Shown: positions 5,758 through 12,160, numbered from the stretch's first letter. The stretch is 12,260 nucleotides of DNA from Candidatus Jordarchaeum madagascarense (GCA_019056875.1 DXJA01000449.1:1-12260); one strand, 5' to 3'. Notes: generated from the sequence alone by a model not told the origin. A program made the numbers and translations.

Positions 5758-6705
5758 CTAGAGCTTTAGTCCTCTTTCATCGTACTCGTCTAGGGCGTAT
5801 GCAGCGTAGTCGTGTGTTTCCTCGTTTTTGTCTTCTTTTAGTATTTTTGCGAGTTTGGGTAGGGCGGATCTGGTTGTGAGCCCCTTGGAGGCGTAGTTGC
5901 CGAGGGCGTATGCTGCGCCGCCGCGTACTTCTTCGTTTTGGTCGTCCAGCAGGTTTACTAGTTTGGGTAGAACGGTCTGAGCGGTAAGTCCTTCAGTGGC
6001 GTAATCGCCGAGTACGTAGACAGCATTCATCCGCACTTCTTCGTCTGAGTCGTCTAGTAGTTTTACCAGTTTGGGTAGGGCGGACTTGATTGTAAGTCCA
6101 TCGTAAGTATAGTCGTTGAGGGCGATCAGAGCGTTCAGTCGTGCCTGTTTGTCCTGGTTTTCCAGTTGTTCCACTAGTTCTTCTAGGTTTGCTTCGTCTT
6201 CGTATCCGTAATCTTTTTGGTCTTCTCCGTATTGGTAGTCGGGGTAGAGGTTTTTCCAGTCGTTCTCCAGCTCGTCCCATAGTGAGGCTAGTTTTTTCAG
6301 GTCTTTTGCCAGTTCGTCCATCTGGTTGAAGGGGTAGTCTTTGCGGTAGAGGCAGAACACGTTATGGGCATTGTCGTGTTCTATTTTGTCTGTTTCTAAT
6401 CCCAGTGCTGTCATCTTTTTGTGCTCTTTCTCCATTTGCTCCGCGTACTTTCTGAACCAGTCTGCTACTTCTTCCACCGATTCACCTTGCGGGGCAAATG
6501 CGCCGTAGCTGCTTTCAGAGTACAGGGTGAGAGTTTGGGCTTCAAAGTCGATTTGGATGGTTAGGTTCAGGTCTGAGAAGAGCCTCAAAACTTGGTCTTC
6601 AATTTCCCAATCCTCAATCTCCGAGATGCCCTCCAGAGCCTTTTCCACCTTTTCCACTATCTCTTGCTCATTTTCGCCCAGCTCATTTTTCAAGTCTTCA
6701 TCCAT
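5758..6705 (-). CDS. HEAT-repeat protein with acidic N-terminal domain
   Basis: A 315-residue cytoplasmic protein from the chosen ATG. Residues 1-187 form an acidic domain with alternating helices and a beta-like stretch (I-Q-I-D-F-E-A-Q-T-L-T-L-Y). This part is aromatic- and glutamate-rich near 150-170 and I do not recognise it. Residues 188-315 are HEAT/ARM-type repeats of 36-38 residues: A-L-x-x-Y-A-x-x-G-L-T, then S-A-L-P-K-L-V-K-L-L-D-D, then E-E-V-R. Three are full and one is partial at the end. Such repeats form a curved scaffold for binding proteins. The start at 6705 has GGAGATGG upstream and a TATA box at 6763-6772. An in-frame TTG at 6747 is open but lies before that site. It is a paralogue of the protein at 9265-9978. 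The intergenic region is shared with the divergent gene at 6867. Confidence 0.85.
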   Translation of the reverse strand: MDEDLKNELGENEQEIVEKVEKALEGISEIEDWEIEDQVLRLFSDLNLTIQIDFEAQTLTLYSESSYGAFAPQGESVEEVADWFRKYAEQMEKEHKKMTALGLETDKIEHDNAHNVFCLYRKDYPFNQMDELAKDLKKLASLWDELENDWKNLYPDYQYGEDQKDYGYEDEANLEELVEQLENQDKQARLNALIALNDYTYDGLTIKSALPKLVKLLDDSDEEVRMNAVYVLGDYATEGLTAQTVLPKLVNLLDDQNEEVRGGAAYALGNYASKGLTTRSALPKLAKILKEDKNEETHDYAAYALDEYDERGLKL

Positions 6706-6762
6706 TCCTTTCCATCTCCGAAATATGTGTGTCTGCTGTTTGTGCAATCTTCATTTATCCTA

Positions 6763-6772
6763 CTTTATATTT
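6763..6772 (-). promoter_or_regulatory. TATA box of the first HEAT-repeat gene
   Basis: AAATATAAAG on the minus strand lies about 58-67 bases before the ATG at 6705, giving an estimated leader of about 35 bases. The GGAGAT ribosome site falls within that leader. Confidence 0.45.
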
Positions 6773-6827
6773 CATTCGAAGTCTATAAGGTTAATGTTCT
6801 GTTGAATTCAAGTTTGGAACAGATAAC

Positions 6828-6837
6828 CAATATATTC
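6828..6837 (+). promoter_or_regulatory. TATA box for the 6867 gene, likely leaderless transcript
   Basis: CAATATATTC lies 30-39 bases before the GTG at 6867, and no ribosome site is present. This would place transcription start at or beside the start codon. The interval 6838-6862 is unusually rich in GTAT/ATAC steps (three GTAT units in 20 bases) and could hold an operator. Confidence 0.35.
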
Positions 6838-6866
6838 ATATGTATGGTATATAGTATATATCATTG

Positions 6867-7088
6867 GTGATAACAATATCAAAGGAAAATCAGAAGATTT
6901 GCATTGACTTGTTAGAAAAATGTTTGGACCTTCTGATGGAAGGCAAAGTATATGAGGCTAAACCTTACTTGAATGTTTTATACGAGTATATTGTAACTTT
7001 AGACAAGTCAGAGATTTGTGAGATTGCAAAAATGTTTGGCGGTGAAAATATTCACGGTAAGATCCATGAACACTCTATAAACCTATAA
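6867..7088 (+). CDS. small helical protein preceding the Roadblock-like gene
   Basis: A 73-residue protein with a GTG start (a TTG directly before it, at 6864, is also possible). It is almost wholly helical: I-C-I-D-L-L-E-K-C-L-D-L-L-M-E-G, then Y-E-A-K-P-Y-L-N-V-L-Y-E-Y-I-V, then S-E-I-C-E-I-A-K-M-F-G. The helix-turn-helix spacing recalls a TPR-like hairpin, but only about one and a half units would fit. It has no signal peptide or membrane segment. Its TAA stop (7086-7088) overlaps the first base of the AGGGGG ribosome site of the next gene, so the two are co-expressed. I do not recognise the family. The role is inferred only from its partner, the Roadblock/LC7-like protein. Confidence 0.6.
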   Translation: MITISKENQKICIDLLEKCLDLLMEGKVYEAKPYLNVLYEYIVTLDKSEICEIAKMFGGENIHGKIHEHSINL

Positions 7089-7093
7089 GGGGG
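7088..7093 (+). promoter_or_regulatory. Shine-Dalgarno AGGGGG with no canonical start in the right frame
   Basis: This is a strong ribosome site. Three bases downstream is GTG (7097-7099), but that frame stops after eight codons. In the frame of the following gene the codons at the right distance are GTT (7099, five bases away) and ACG (7102, eight bases away). The first canonical start is the GTG at 7141, 47 bases away. Confidence 0.55.
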
Positions 7094-7140
7094 AAAGTGT
7101 TACGGAAGAAAGTGAGATTTTAGAAAAGGTAATTGACGAC

Positions 7141-7563
7141 GTGGAACGGAATAAGGGCAACTGGAATTCCAAAGGTATAGCGGTAGTAGATTTGGATGGA
7201 ACAATTATCGGGTCGAAGGGAGATGTTCCCAAAGAACACATCGAGTATTATCAAAAATTTCCTATGGGAGAGATGCGCGAGGGAAGCAGCCTACACTACA
7301 AAAACAGCTTCATGATGAAAATAACCGACTTTTTTGCAGTGGTTGTAGTTCTATCCGACGAGCATTTCGCGCGGCTTTCCGCAATCAACCTGTGGGGAAG
7401 AATAGCCGCACTACACGACCTTTATAAATTGGACAAAGAAGAGAGAAAAAAAGTGGAAAGCCAATTCTCAATACTGGGAAAACTAATCAAAAAAGTCAAA
7501 TCCGACAAACCGACAAGCGAAACAATAAGCAAATTCTTTTTATCATTCAAAGATGAAGAGTAG
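7141..7563 (+). CDS. probable Roadblock/LC7-like domain protein
   Basis: A 140-residue protein from the GTG at 7141. Residues about 12-95 resemble a Roadblock/LC7 fold: strand G-I-A-V-V-D-L-D-G-T-I-I, a variable acidic helix, then G-S-S-L and F-M-M-K-I. A strong hydrophobic strand, F-F-A-V-V-V-V-L-S-D, follows, and then a long helix. Archaeal Roadblock proteins regulate or dimerise with small GTPases, but no GTPase gene is in the window. The N-terminal helix such a domain needs is encoded before the GTG, in frame, at 7102-7140 (T-E-E-S-E-I-L-E-K-V-I-D-D). The true product therefore probably starts near 7099-7102, just after the AGGGGG site, from a non-canonical codon or after a small indel. 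The D-L-D-G-T match to haloacid dehalogenases is probably coincidental. The C-terminus is lysine-rich. Confidence 0.6.
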   Translation: MERNKGNWNSKGIAVVDLDGTIIGSKGDVPKEHIEYYQKFPMGEMREGSSLHYKNSFMMKITDFFAVVVVLSDEHFARLSAINLWGRIAALHDLYKLDKEERKKVESQFSILGKLIKKVKSDKPTSETISKFFLSFKDEE

Positions 7564-7626
7564 AAAAGAAGCAATTAAAACAGTGAAGCGGACGAAAACA
7601 AAAAGCAACTATAAAATACTTGAGCA

Positions 7627-7743
7627 ATGAAGAAACGTTCCAAACGTTCAGAGAAAAAAATTAATATGGCAAATCAGCACTTGAACAGGATGATAGGCTT
7701 TTACCAGAAGGGAGGAGGCTTTAAATGGCTGGATGAAGCTTAA
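7627..7743 (+). CDS. 38-codon basic small ORF
   Basis: An ATG at 7627 opens 38 codons ending in TAA. The N-terminus is very basic (M-K-K-R-S-K-R-S-E-K-K) and the end is I-G-F-Y-Q-K-G-G-G-F-K-W-L-D-E-A. A TATA-like CTATAAAATA lies at 7610-7619, too near for the first ATG but well placed for an in-frame ATG at 7666. No ribosome site is evident. It may be a small nucleic-acid-binding protein, a fragment, or chance. T-rich sequence follows. Confidence 0.3.
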   Translation: MKKRSKRSEKKINMANQHLNRMIGFYQKGGGFKWLDEA

Positions 7744-7794
7744 CACTTGTTTGTGCTTCGAAAATTTTTCTTAGGAGTTTCAACCTTGTTCCCT

Positions 7795-7835
7795 TTGTTA
7801 GTTTGTTTTAATTTTCTTTTCTTGATATTTTTGGG
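7795..7835 (+). terminator. T-rich stretch ending the plus-strand transcripts
   Basis: Several T runs (TTTGTTAGTTTGTTTT, TTTTCTTTTCTTG, ATTTTTGGG) follow the plus-strand genes. This matches archaeal termination at oligo-T without a required hairpin. Confidence 0.4.
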
Positions 7836-7847
7836 TAATTTAGAAAT

Positions 7848-7857
7848 AAAAAAAAAT
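7848..7857 (-). terminator. oligo-T terminator of the membrane-protein gene
   Basis: On the minus strand a run of nine T lies about 35 bases beyond the TAG stop at 7892. It is followed by more T-rich sequence. Confidence 0.5.
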
Positions 7858-7891
7858 AGTAGGGTGAGGAGCTCTAATTGGTATTGGCGTT

Positions 7892-8695
7892 CTATTTTCG
7901 TTTGGGTTTGGGTAATAAGAGTTTTGGGGTGAACAATCCTAAGTACATAAATATGAAGGATGCTGCTGTAACGATCCACATGCTTTCTTGTAGAATCATG
8001 TTGCTGGAAAAAATTGCGATTACGCCGATTACCTCCGCCATGAGTACAGAAAGTCCAGCGGTTCCGAATAATAAGCCCTTTGTCCGAAGTTCACCTTTTT
8101 GTTTGGCAGCATAGTGATAGAATGAGAGTGTGATAATTGACGCTACACTAAGCCAGTAAATCAATAAGATTACTTCGAAAACCAGGTCTATGCTAGTGGA
8201 AAGCACTAACTGTACTTCTTCCGCAGTTATGGTGGCAAATATCAGGTTCATAAATACGACTACTAAGGCAAATATGACAAAGAAATAAACGATAACTCTG
8301 TTTACTTGGACTAGCCGTGAGAAGAAAAGCCAAAAGAAAAGCGCAGCTAGGGGGAACGCGACATAAAAGACACGGTAGAGTATTAGCATTGTTTCTGGAA
8401 TGAAGGTGAAAATGCTGGGAGAAGTGATGTAGAAATATGTAGCAATAGTCATATCTAGCATTGAGACAGCTCCTGAGAAAATTGCGGCGAAAAGAAGTAA
8501 GGATGTTTGTTTATCACCGGGGGTTTTTAGAGTCTTAACCAAAATTAGACCAGCTAACACAAAACTCACGATTGCGGCAAGGGCTAAAAAGTAAAACTTG
8601 ACGTACATTCCCGAAGAGACACCGAAAACAAATGAAAGACGGAAAAAACCGTTAAAGAAATACGCATAGATAATGAATTGCTCCAAACTAAACAT
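7892..8695 (-). CDS. multi-pass membrane protein (7-8 segments)
   Basis: A 267-residue integral membrane protein of unknown function. Hydrophobic segments lie at about 7-26, 34-54, 64-88, 105-125, 131-152, 168-190, 208-228 and 236-255. The tail is short and basic (P-K-P-K-R-K). Loops are short and no enzymatic motif, transporter signature or extra soluble domain is seen. The topology recalls the sensor part of archaeal 7-helix signalling proteins without an output domain, which is speculative. The ATG at 8695 is chosen because AAGGTG lies six bases upstream. An in-frame TTG at 8719 precedes that site. A TATA-like CCTATATTATTC lies at 8736-8747. A truncated second copy of its last 75 residues lies directly upstream at 8896-9135. 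Confidence 0.8.
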   Translation of the reverse strand: MFSLEQFIIYAYFFNGFFRLSFVFGVSSGMYVKFYFLALAAIVSFVLAGLILVKTLKTPGDKQTSLLLFAAIFSGAVSMLDMTIATYFYITSPSIFTFIPETMLILYRVFYVAFPLAALFFWLFFSRLVQVNRVIVYFFVIFALVVVFMNLIFATITAEEVQLVLSTSIDLVFEVILLIYWLSVASIITLSFYHYAAKQKGELRTKGLLFGTAGLSVLMAEVIGVIAIFSSNMILQESMWIVTAASFIFMYLGLFTPKLLLPKPKRK

Positions 8696-8735
8696 AAGTG
8701 ACACCTTTCCTACTCGCAAAGTCGTTTAATACTAT

Positions 8736-8747
8736 GAATAATATAGG
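8736..8747 (-). promoter_or_regulatory. TATA-like element of the membrane-protein gene
   Basis: CCTATATTATTC on the minus strand lies 41-52 bases before the chosen ATG. The strong AAGGTG ribosome site is within the resulting leader. Confidence 0.4.
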
Positions 8748-8828
8748 AAAAACATACTAAAAAAGTTATTTGACAAAGATATTCTCAATTTAAGATTTTT
8801 ACCAGCAATAACTATTGCATCCTACTTT

Positions 8829-8842
8829 AAAAAAAATAAAAA
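8829..8842 (-). terminator. oligo-T terminator beyond the truncated membrane copy
   Basis: The minus strand reads two T runs (six and eight) separated by one A, about 55 bases after the stop of the truncated copy. Conservation of a terminator here suggests the copy was once a complete gene. Confidence 0.4.
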
Positions 8843-8895
8843 ATGGTTGAGCGGGTAGGGAATCGATTAGGTATACTTGTGTTTGTATCGGCCTT

Positions 8896-9135
8896 CTATT
8901 TTTCCTCTGGGTTTAGGTAATAAGCGTTTGTAGGTAACAATACAAAGTATACTAACGGGAAGAGTGCAGCTGCAAAGATCCATACGCTTGCCTCCAGAAC
9001 CGTGTTGCTGAGAAGTACGAACAGTTTGGTCGCCTGAACCATTACTGCTGCAATTCCAGCGGTTCCCAATAGGACTCCCATCATTCGACGTTCACCTTTT
9101 AGTTTGGAAGCCTAGTAGAAGAATAAGAGCGAAGA
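8896..9135 (-). pseudogene. truncated second copy of the membrane protein
   Basis: The C-terminal 62 residues from the ATG at 9084 align without gaps, but with clear divergence, to the end of the membrane protein at 7892-8695. Both share G-T-A-G in L-L-x-G-T-A-G, then an SN pair, a W-I, a run of A and hydrophobic residues, and a similar stop context. Upstream of that ATG the same frame continues to match (A-S-K-L-K-G-E-R against A-A-K-Q-K-G-E-L) up to a TAG at 9112-9114, which stands where the intact gene has TAT (tyrosine). Beyond it, F-F-Y and a few codons still match before similarity fades near 9125-9135. About 190 N-terminal residues are missing. Translation from the ATG at 9084 could give a two-helix fragment, but no ribosome site is convincing. 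I judge it a decayed duplicate. Confidence 0.75.
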
Positions 9136-9157
9136 AAATTTATTTTCACCTTGAATA

Positions 9158-9172
9158 AAAAATGTGATTTTT
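9158..9172. terminator. small A/T inverted repeat, possible bidirectional terminator
   Basis: AAAAAT (9158-9163), the loop GTG and ATTTTT (9167-9172) form a perfect six-base stem with T-rich ends on both strands. It lies between the second HEAT gene and the truncated membrane copy. Confidence 0.3.
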
Positions 9173-9264
9173 CTGTAGTAAAAATTATCAATTTTTTTGA
9201 AAATTGTTTACTGGAAACATGTGACTTTTTATTTTGTCTAAAATCGTGGGTTTTGGCGGATGCC

Positions 9265-9978
9265 TTATTTTTGTTTGGGTTCTTTCTCTTTGTACTTTTC
9301 GAGGATTTCTGCGGCTTTTTTGCGTATTTCTTCGTCCTGGTACTCGTCCTCTACTAGTTGGGCTAGTTTGGGTGGGGCGCTTTTGTCTGTTAGTCCCTTT
9401 GAAGTGTACTCGCCAAGGGTATGCAGGGTGTATATGCGGATGACTTCGTCTTCATCGTCTAGTAGTTTTACCAGTTTGGGCAGGGCGAGCTTGTCTGTCA
9501 GCTCTGCGACGGCGTATGCGTTGAGGGCGGCTAGGGTGAATGCTCGGGCATCCTCGTCTTCCAGCAAGTTTACCAGCATTGGTAGGGCGGCCTTGTCTGT
9601 GAGTCCCTTGGAGGCGTATGCGCTTACAGCGTTTGCGGCGAATACCCGCACCTCTTCCTCGGTTCCTAATAGTTTCACGATTTTGGGCAGAGCGGATTCG
9701 TTGGTGAGTCCGGCATTAGCATAGTTGGAGAGCGCGATTAGAACGTTTATGCGTACGTCCTGGTTTTCGTCGTCCAAAAGCTTTACGAGTTTGGGCAGAG
9801 CCGCCTCGGTCGTGACCCCCTGATTAGCGTAGTCACCAAGGGCTTCCGCCGCATTTGCGCGTTCCACATCATCATCAGAGCCCAGTACTTCCAAAAATAT
9901 TTTTAGAGCTTCCCGATCTTCATCCTCTAAATTTTCCGCATCATCAATATCATTTTCCTTTCCACTCAAAAACTTCAT
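9265..9978 (-). CDS. HEAT-repeat protein, second copy, almost all repeats
   Basis: A 237-residue soluble protein made of an acidic 35-residue lead followed by five HEAT-type repeats of 34-38 residues. The units follow A-L-G-x-Y-A-x-x-G-L-T, then A-L-P-K-L-V-K-L-L-D-D-E, then V-R-I. The last is more divergent and is followed by a lysine-rich tail. It lacks the 187-residue N-terminal domain of its paralogue at 5758-6705, but the repeats are very alike, including 26 identical bases in both genes. HEAT solenoids bind partner proteins; the partner is unknown and the adjacent membrane protein is a candidate. The ATG at 9978 follows AGGAG with no spacer, which is unusual. In-frame stops rule out any upstream start. 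Confidence 0.85.
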   Translation of the reverse strand: MKFLSGKENDIDDAENLEDEDREALKIFLEVLGSDDDVERANAAEALGDYANQGVTTEAALPKLVKLLDDENQDVRINVLIALSNYANAGLTNESALPKIVKLLGTEEEVRVFAANAVSAYASKGLTDKAALPMLVNLLEDEDARAFTLAALNAYAVAELTDKLALPKLVKLLDDEDEVIRIYTLHTLGEYTSKGLTDKSAPPKLAQLVEDEYQDEEIRKKAAEILEKYKEKEPKQK

Positions 9979-10561
9979 CTCCTATTCATATTCTTCTCAT
10001 TGCTCTGAAAGTGATTACCATTCACATTGGATAATTTGAATTTACATCAAGTTCTCAGAGGGATCTATTTCGACGCAGACCGATAATAATCATTCCTTAT
10101 TCTTTCCATAAGAATGGTGTTTCTGCCTACGTCATCAGATTCTTTTCTTTTATTTTCGCAATCCCTTCCTTTCATAAGAAATCTATTAAATAGTAATATC
10201 TTAAATTGTATTTTTGGTTATTAAACTTTCCCGGATAAGATGACTCGAATTGTATTAAAGCTTGGTCTTATCCCAGCACTATGACCTTTTTCCTGTTCTA
10301 TGTGAGGAACGTTAGTGGAACCTTTCAGGGTGGGAACCATTTCGGGCAGGGATTAAGAACGGGCCCGATTTTATTTTAATAATAATGCTTATATGGTTCT
10401 TTTAACTAATTAATAATTAGACCAGCATCGATGAGTGAAAATAGGAATCAGGCCAGTTTAGCATTGCAAACCGTTTTATTTTGACTTACCAAGCCACGCA
10501 TAGTATTGTGTCCTAAAATCACCCTTGTTGCCTCATAAAAAATGGATGGGAATGATTTAAA
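9979..10561. other. 583-base gap with small inverted repeats
   Basis: No convincing gene is present. An ATG at 10281 opens 32 codons (M-T-F-F-L-F-Y-V-R-N-V-S-G and on) to a TAA at 10377-10379. It has no ribosome site and may be a relic. An imperfect hairpin, CATTCCTTAT against ATAAGAATG, spans about 10091-10118. CGGGCCCG is a palindrome at 10360-10367. CTAATT (10406-10411) and AATTAG (10415-10420) pair perfectly around AAT, next to a TATATGG element. The left part must contain the promoter of the second HEAT gene, but I could not fix it. Confidence 0.35.
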
Positions 10562-11080
10562 ATGGATATAATTATTCGAACCGCGTTTAATAATCAGAAT
10601 TGGATGGGGAAATGTAGGAATGCGGATAAGGATCCCCGGCTTTATAAGTGCCAGGAGAAAATAGTTGATGTAAAATTCCCTAATGATGGCGCATTCAAAA
10701 CCGACAAGAACGGCACATGTGCCTGCCTCTGGTGCAACGAATCAGCACTCTGCACCGAGTATCGCTGGGTGAGCGACAAAAGCTTTGAAAAAGCCAACGG
10801 CAAAGCGTTTTTTGTCTTCCCGGACACTGACAACAATCTTGTCCTATGGGGAACCTCACAGGTCGACCACGTTGAGAAGGGAAGAAACTCGTACTACCTA
10901 TATTTAAAGGAGTTCAAACCCCTGCCCGAGGATAACTGGGTACGGGATATAAGTGCACAAGACCTATTCGGAACAAGCTGGGGACGCGGAACCTACCGAT
11001 ACCTCGACGAAGAACAGAAAAACCACCTAGAGTACCTGATAAAAAACAAATCAAGGTACTGCTCAGAAAAAGGAACATAA
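10562..11080 (+). CDS. cysteine-cluster protein with possible EVE/PUA-like domain
   Basis: A 172-residue soluble protein. The first 65 residues hold six cysteines (C18, C30, C53, C55, C58, C64), probably a zinc site. The opening I-I-I-R-T-A-F-N-N-Q-N-W is distinctive. The second half runs F-F-V-F-P, then V-L-W-G-T-S-Q-V-D-H-V-E-K-G, a beta strand Y-Y-L-Y-L-K-E-F-K-P-L-P, and an ending G-R-G-T-Y-R-Y-L-D-E-E-Q. This layout recalls EVE/PUA-like modified-base readers used in restriction of modified DNA or in RNA metabolism. That is inference from pattern and not certain. The ATG at 10562 is the only sensible start. AT-rich CATAAAAAAT about 20-29 bases upstream may be its TATA box, implying a near-leaderless message. 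No nuclease is fused or adjacent. After its TAA the frame stays open for 28 more codons. Confidence 0.7.
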   Translation: MDIIIRTAFNNQNWMGKCRNADKDPRLYKCQEKIVDVKFPNDGAFKTDKNGTCACLWCNESALCTEYRWVSDKSFEKANGKAFFVFPDTDNNLVLWGTSQVDHVEKGRNSYYLYLKEFKPLPEDNWVRDISAQDLFGTSWGRGTYRYLDEEQKNHLEYLIKNKSRYCSEKGT

Positions 11081-11196
11081 AGCCCCGCTAACCAGAGATC
11101 AGCACCCCCAAAACAGAAAATAATAATCCTAAACCACAGAGTGGAAAAAAGAATCAATGCACGCTAGGATAGACGATTTCCTTTCATATCCCTATT

Positions 11197-11216
11197 TCTA
11201 TTTTCAATTTTTTCAC
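11197..11216 (+). terminator. pyrimidine-rich stretch after the cysteine-cluster gene
   Basis: Repeated T runs ending in TTTTCAATTTTTTC follow the gene by about 120 bases and would suit archaeal oligo-T termination. The rest of the 11081-11370 gap shows no gene on either strand. Confidence 0.35.
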
Positions 11217-11370
11217 TAAAATTTGCGTATCCGGTACCAAGATTTTTTGCTCCAATTAATATGACGCTCAATCCTCAGGTTACTTGTTTTCATAGCTTTC
11301 TATATTCACAGATTTGAATAGATAGAGGAATTAAACCAGTACCGCTCCTCGCCTCCCCTTCTTAATTATA

Positions 11371-12111
11371 TTATACGTTTTCTTCCCGGATTTGTTCCAG
11401 AATGTCCTCGATTTCACGCAGGATGTGCCTCGCCGCTTTTTCACCATTCCTAATGGCATAGGTATCGTAAAAATTGATTTTCCTTTGAAGCATTTTCAGT
11501 AATCCGAATTTAATAAAAGTGTGAGGCTCAAAAAGCCCCCCGCGGTGTCGCACCAGCCCCGTCTCAAAGCCCAGATTAATCACATTAATATACGGACAAT
11601 ACATCTCCGCCGGAAACACGTATCTTTCATCATCCACATACCACGAGGCCGCTTGAATGTAGTATTTCCCTATTGCACCAGAGATCCAAGTGTGGTCACG
11701 GATATACTCCAGCTCGTTCCGCTTCTTAGCCTCCCAAATAGCGATAATAAGCTCAATCGCCCCCTTCTCCAACCCAAATATGTCCGATTCACTCGGCTCC
11801 GGAGTAGGCTCATAATCCTTACTCTCCGGGTGACTGTGAAAATGACCCACCGGCCAATAAGTCGAAAGATTATCCCAAAGACTCTCCACCCTCAAAGTAC
11901 GCTTCGGATGAAAATGAACAGTATACGCCGACCTCCTACTAGTCTGAAGAGCACTCGCCTGCTTCAAAATAATCTCCTCACGCCGCTCCCTACGATTAGA
12001 ATGATAATCACCGAACAGCAACCCACCCACTTCGAATTTGAAGCCCTCAATCACGGACGCTATCAAGCTGATGAAAGTATCCTTCCTAATAAATACACAC
12101 AATTTATCCAT
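11371..12111 (-). CDS. JAMM/MPN-domain metalloprotease-like protein
   Basis: A 246-residue protein with an N-terminal JAB/MPN domain. E27 in E-V-G-G-L-L-F-G is the catalytic glutamate. H92 and H94 in G-H-F-H-S-H-P, with D110 in S-E-S-D, are the zinc ligands; S107 completes the motif. The interval between the second histidine and the serine is twelve residues instead of the usual seven, an enlarged loop rich in E and P. Residues about 120-246 continue as a mixed, then helical, basic extension that I do not recognise. JAMM proteins cleave isopeptide or peptide bonds next to ubiquitin-like modifiers, or remove C-terminal residues to activate them. No ubiquitin-like, E1 or E2 gene is visible. AGGT lies nine bases before the ATG, and a TATA box at 12161-12169. 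A longer plus-strand frame over the same DNA is an artefact. Confidence 0.85.
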   Translation of the reverse strand: MDKLCVFIRKDTFISLIASVIEGFKFEVGGLLFGDYHSNRRERREEIILKQASALQTSRRSAYTVHFHPKRTLRVESLWDNLSTYWPVGHFHSHPESKDYEPTPEPSESDIFGLEKGAIELIIAIWEAKKRNELEYIRDHTWISGAIGKYYIQAASWYVDDERYVFPAEMYCPYINVINLGFETGLVRHRGGLFEPHTFIKFGLLKMLQRKINFYDTYAIRNGEKAARHILREIEDILEQIREENV

Positions 12112-12160
12112 CGGAATTACCTAACCCAAAAGAATTTGTTCATTTTATTTCGCTTTCATA

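Noticed and set aside
5993..6280. Arginine-rich minus-strand frame
   Set aside because: It overlaps the first HEAT gene in another frame and its periodicity comes from the HEAT repeats.
7180..7205. Haloacid dehalogenase motif (V-V-D-L-D-G-T-I) in the 7141 gene
   Set aside because: Later dehalogenase motifs (a conserved lysine and the acidic GD..D) are absent and the protein is too short. The strand-helix order fits Roadblock/LC7 better.
9112..9114. TAG as a pyrrolysine codon
   Set aside because: The copy lacks about 190 N-terminal residues and TAG terminates other genes in the window, so a nonsense mutation is simpler.
9260..9724. 154-codon serine-rich plus-strand frame
   Set aside because: It is antisense to the second HEAT gene. 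Its serine repeats are the complement of the acidic D/E codons of the HEAT repeats.
11081..11166. Read-through extension of the cysteine-cluster protein
   Set aside because: The frame stays open for 28 codons after TAA, but the sequence is A-rich, low in complexity and has no stop-context signal. Chance is sufficient.
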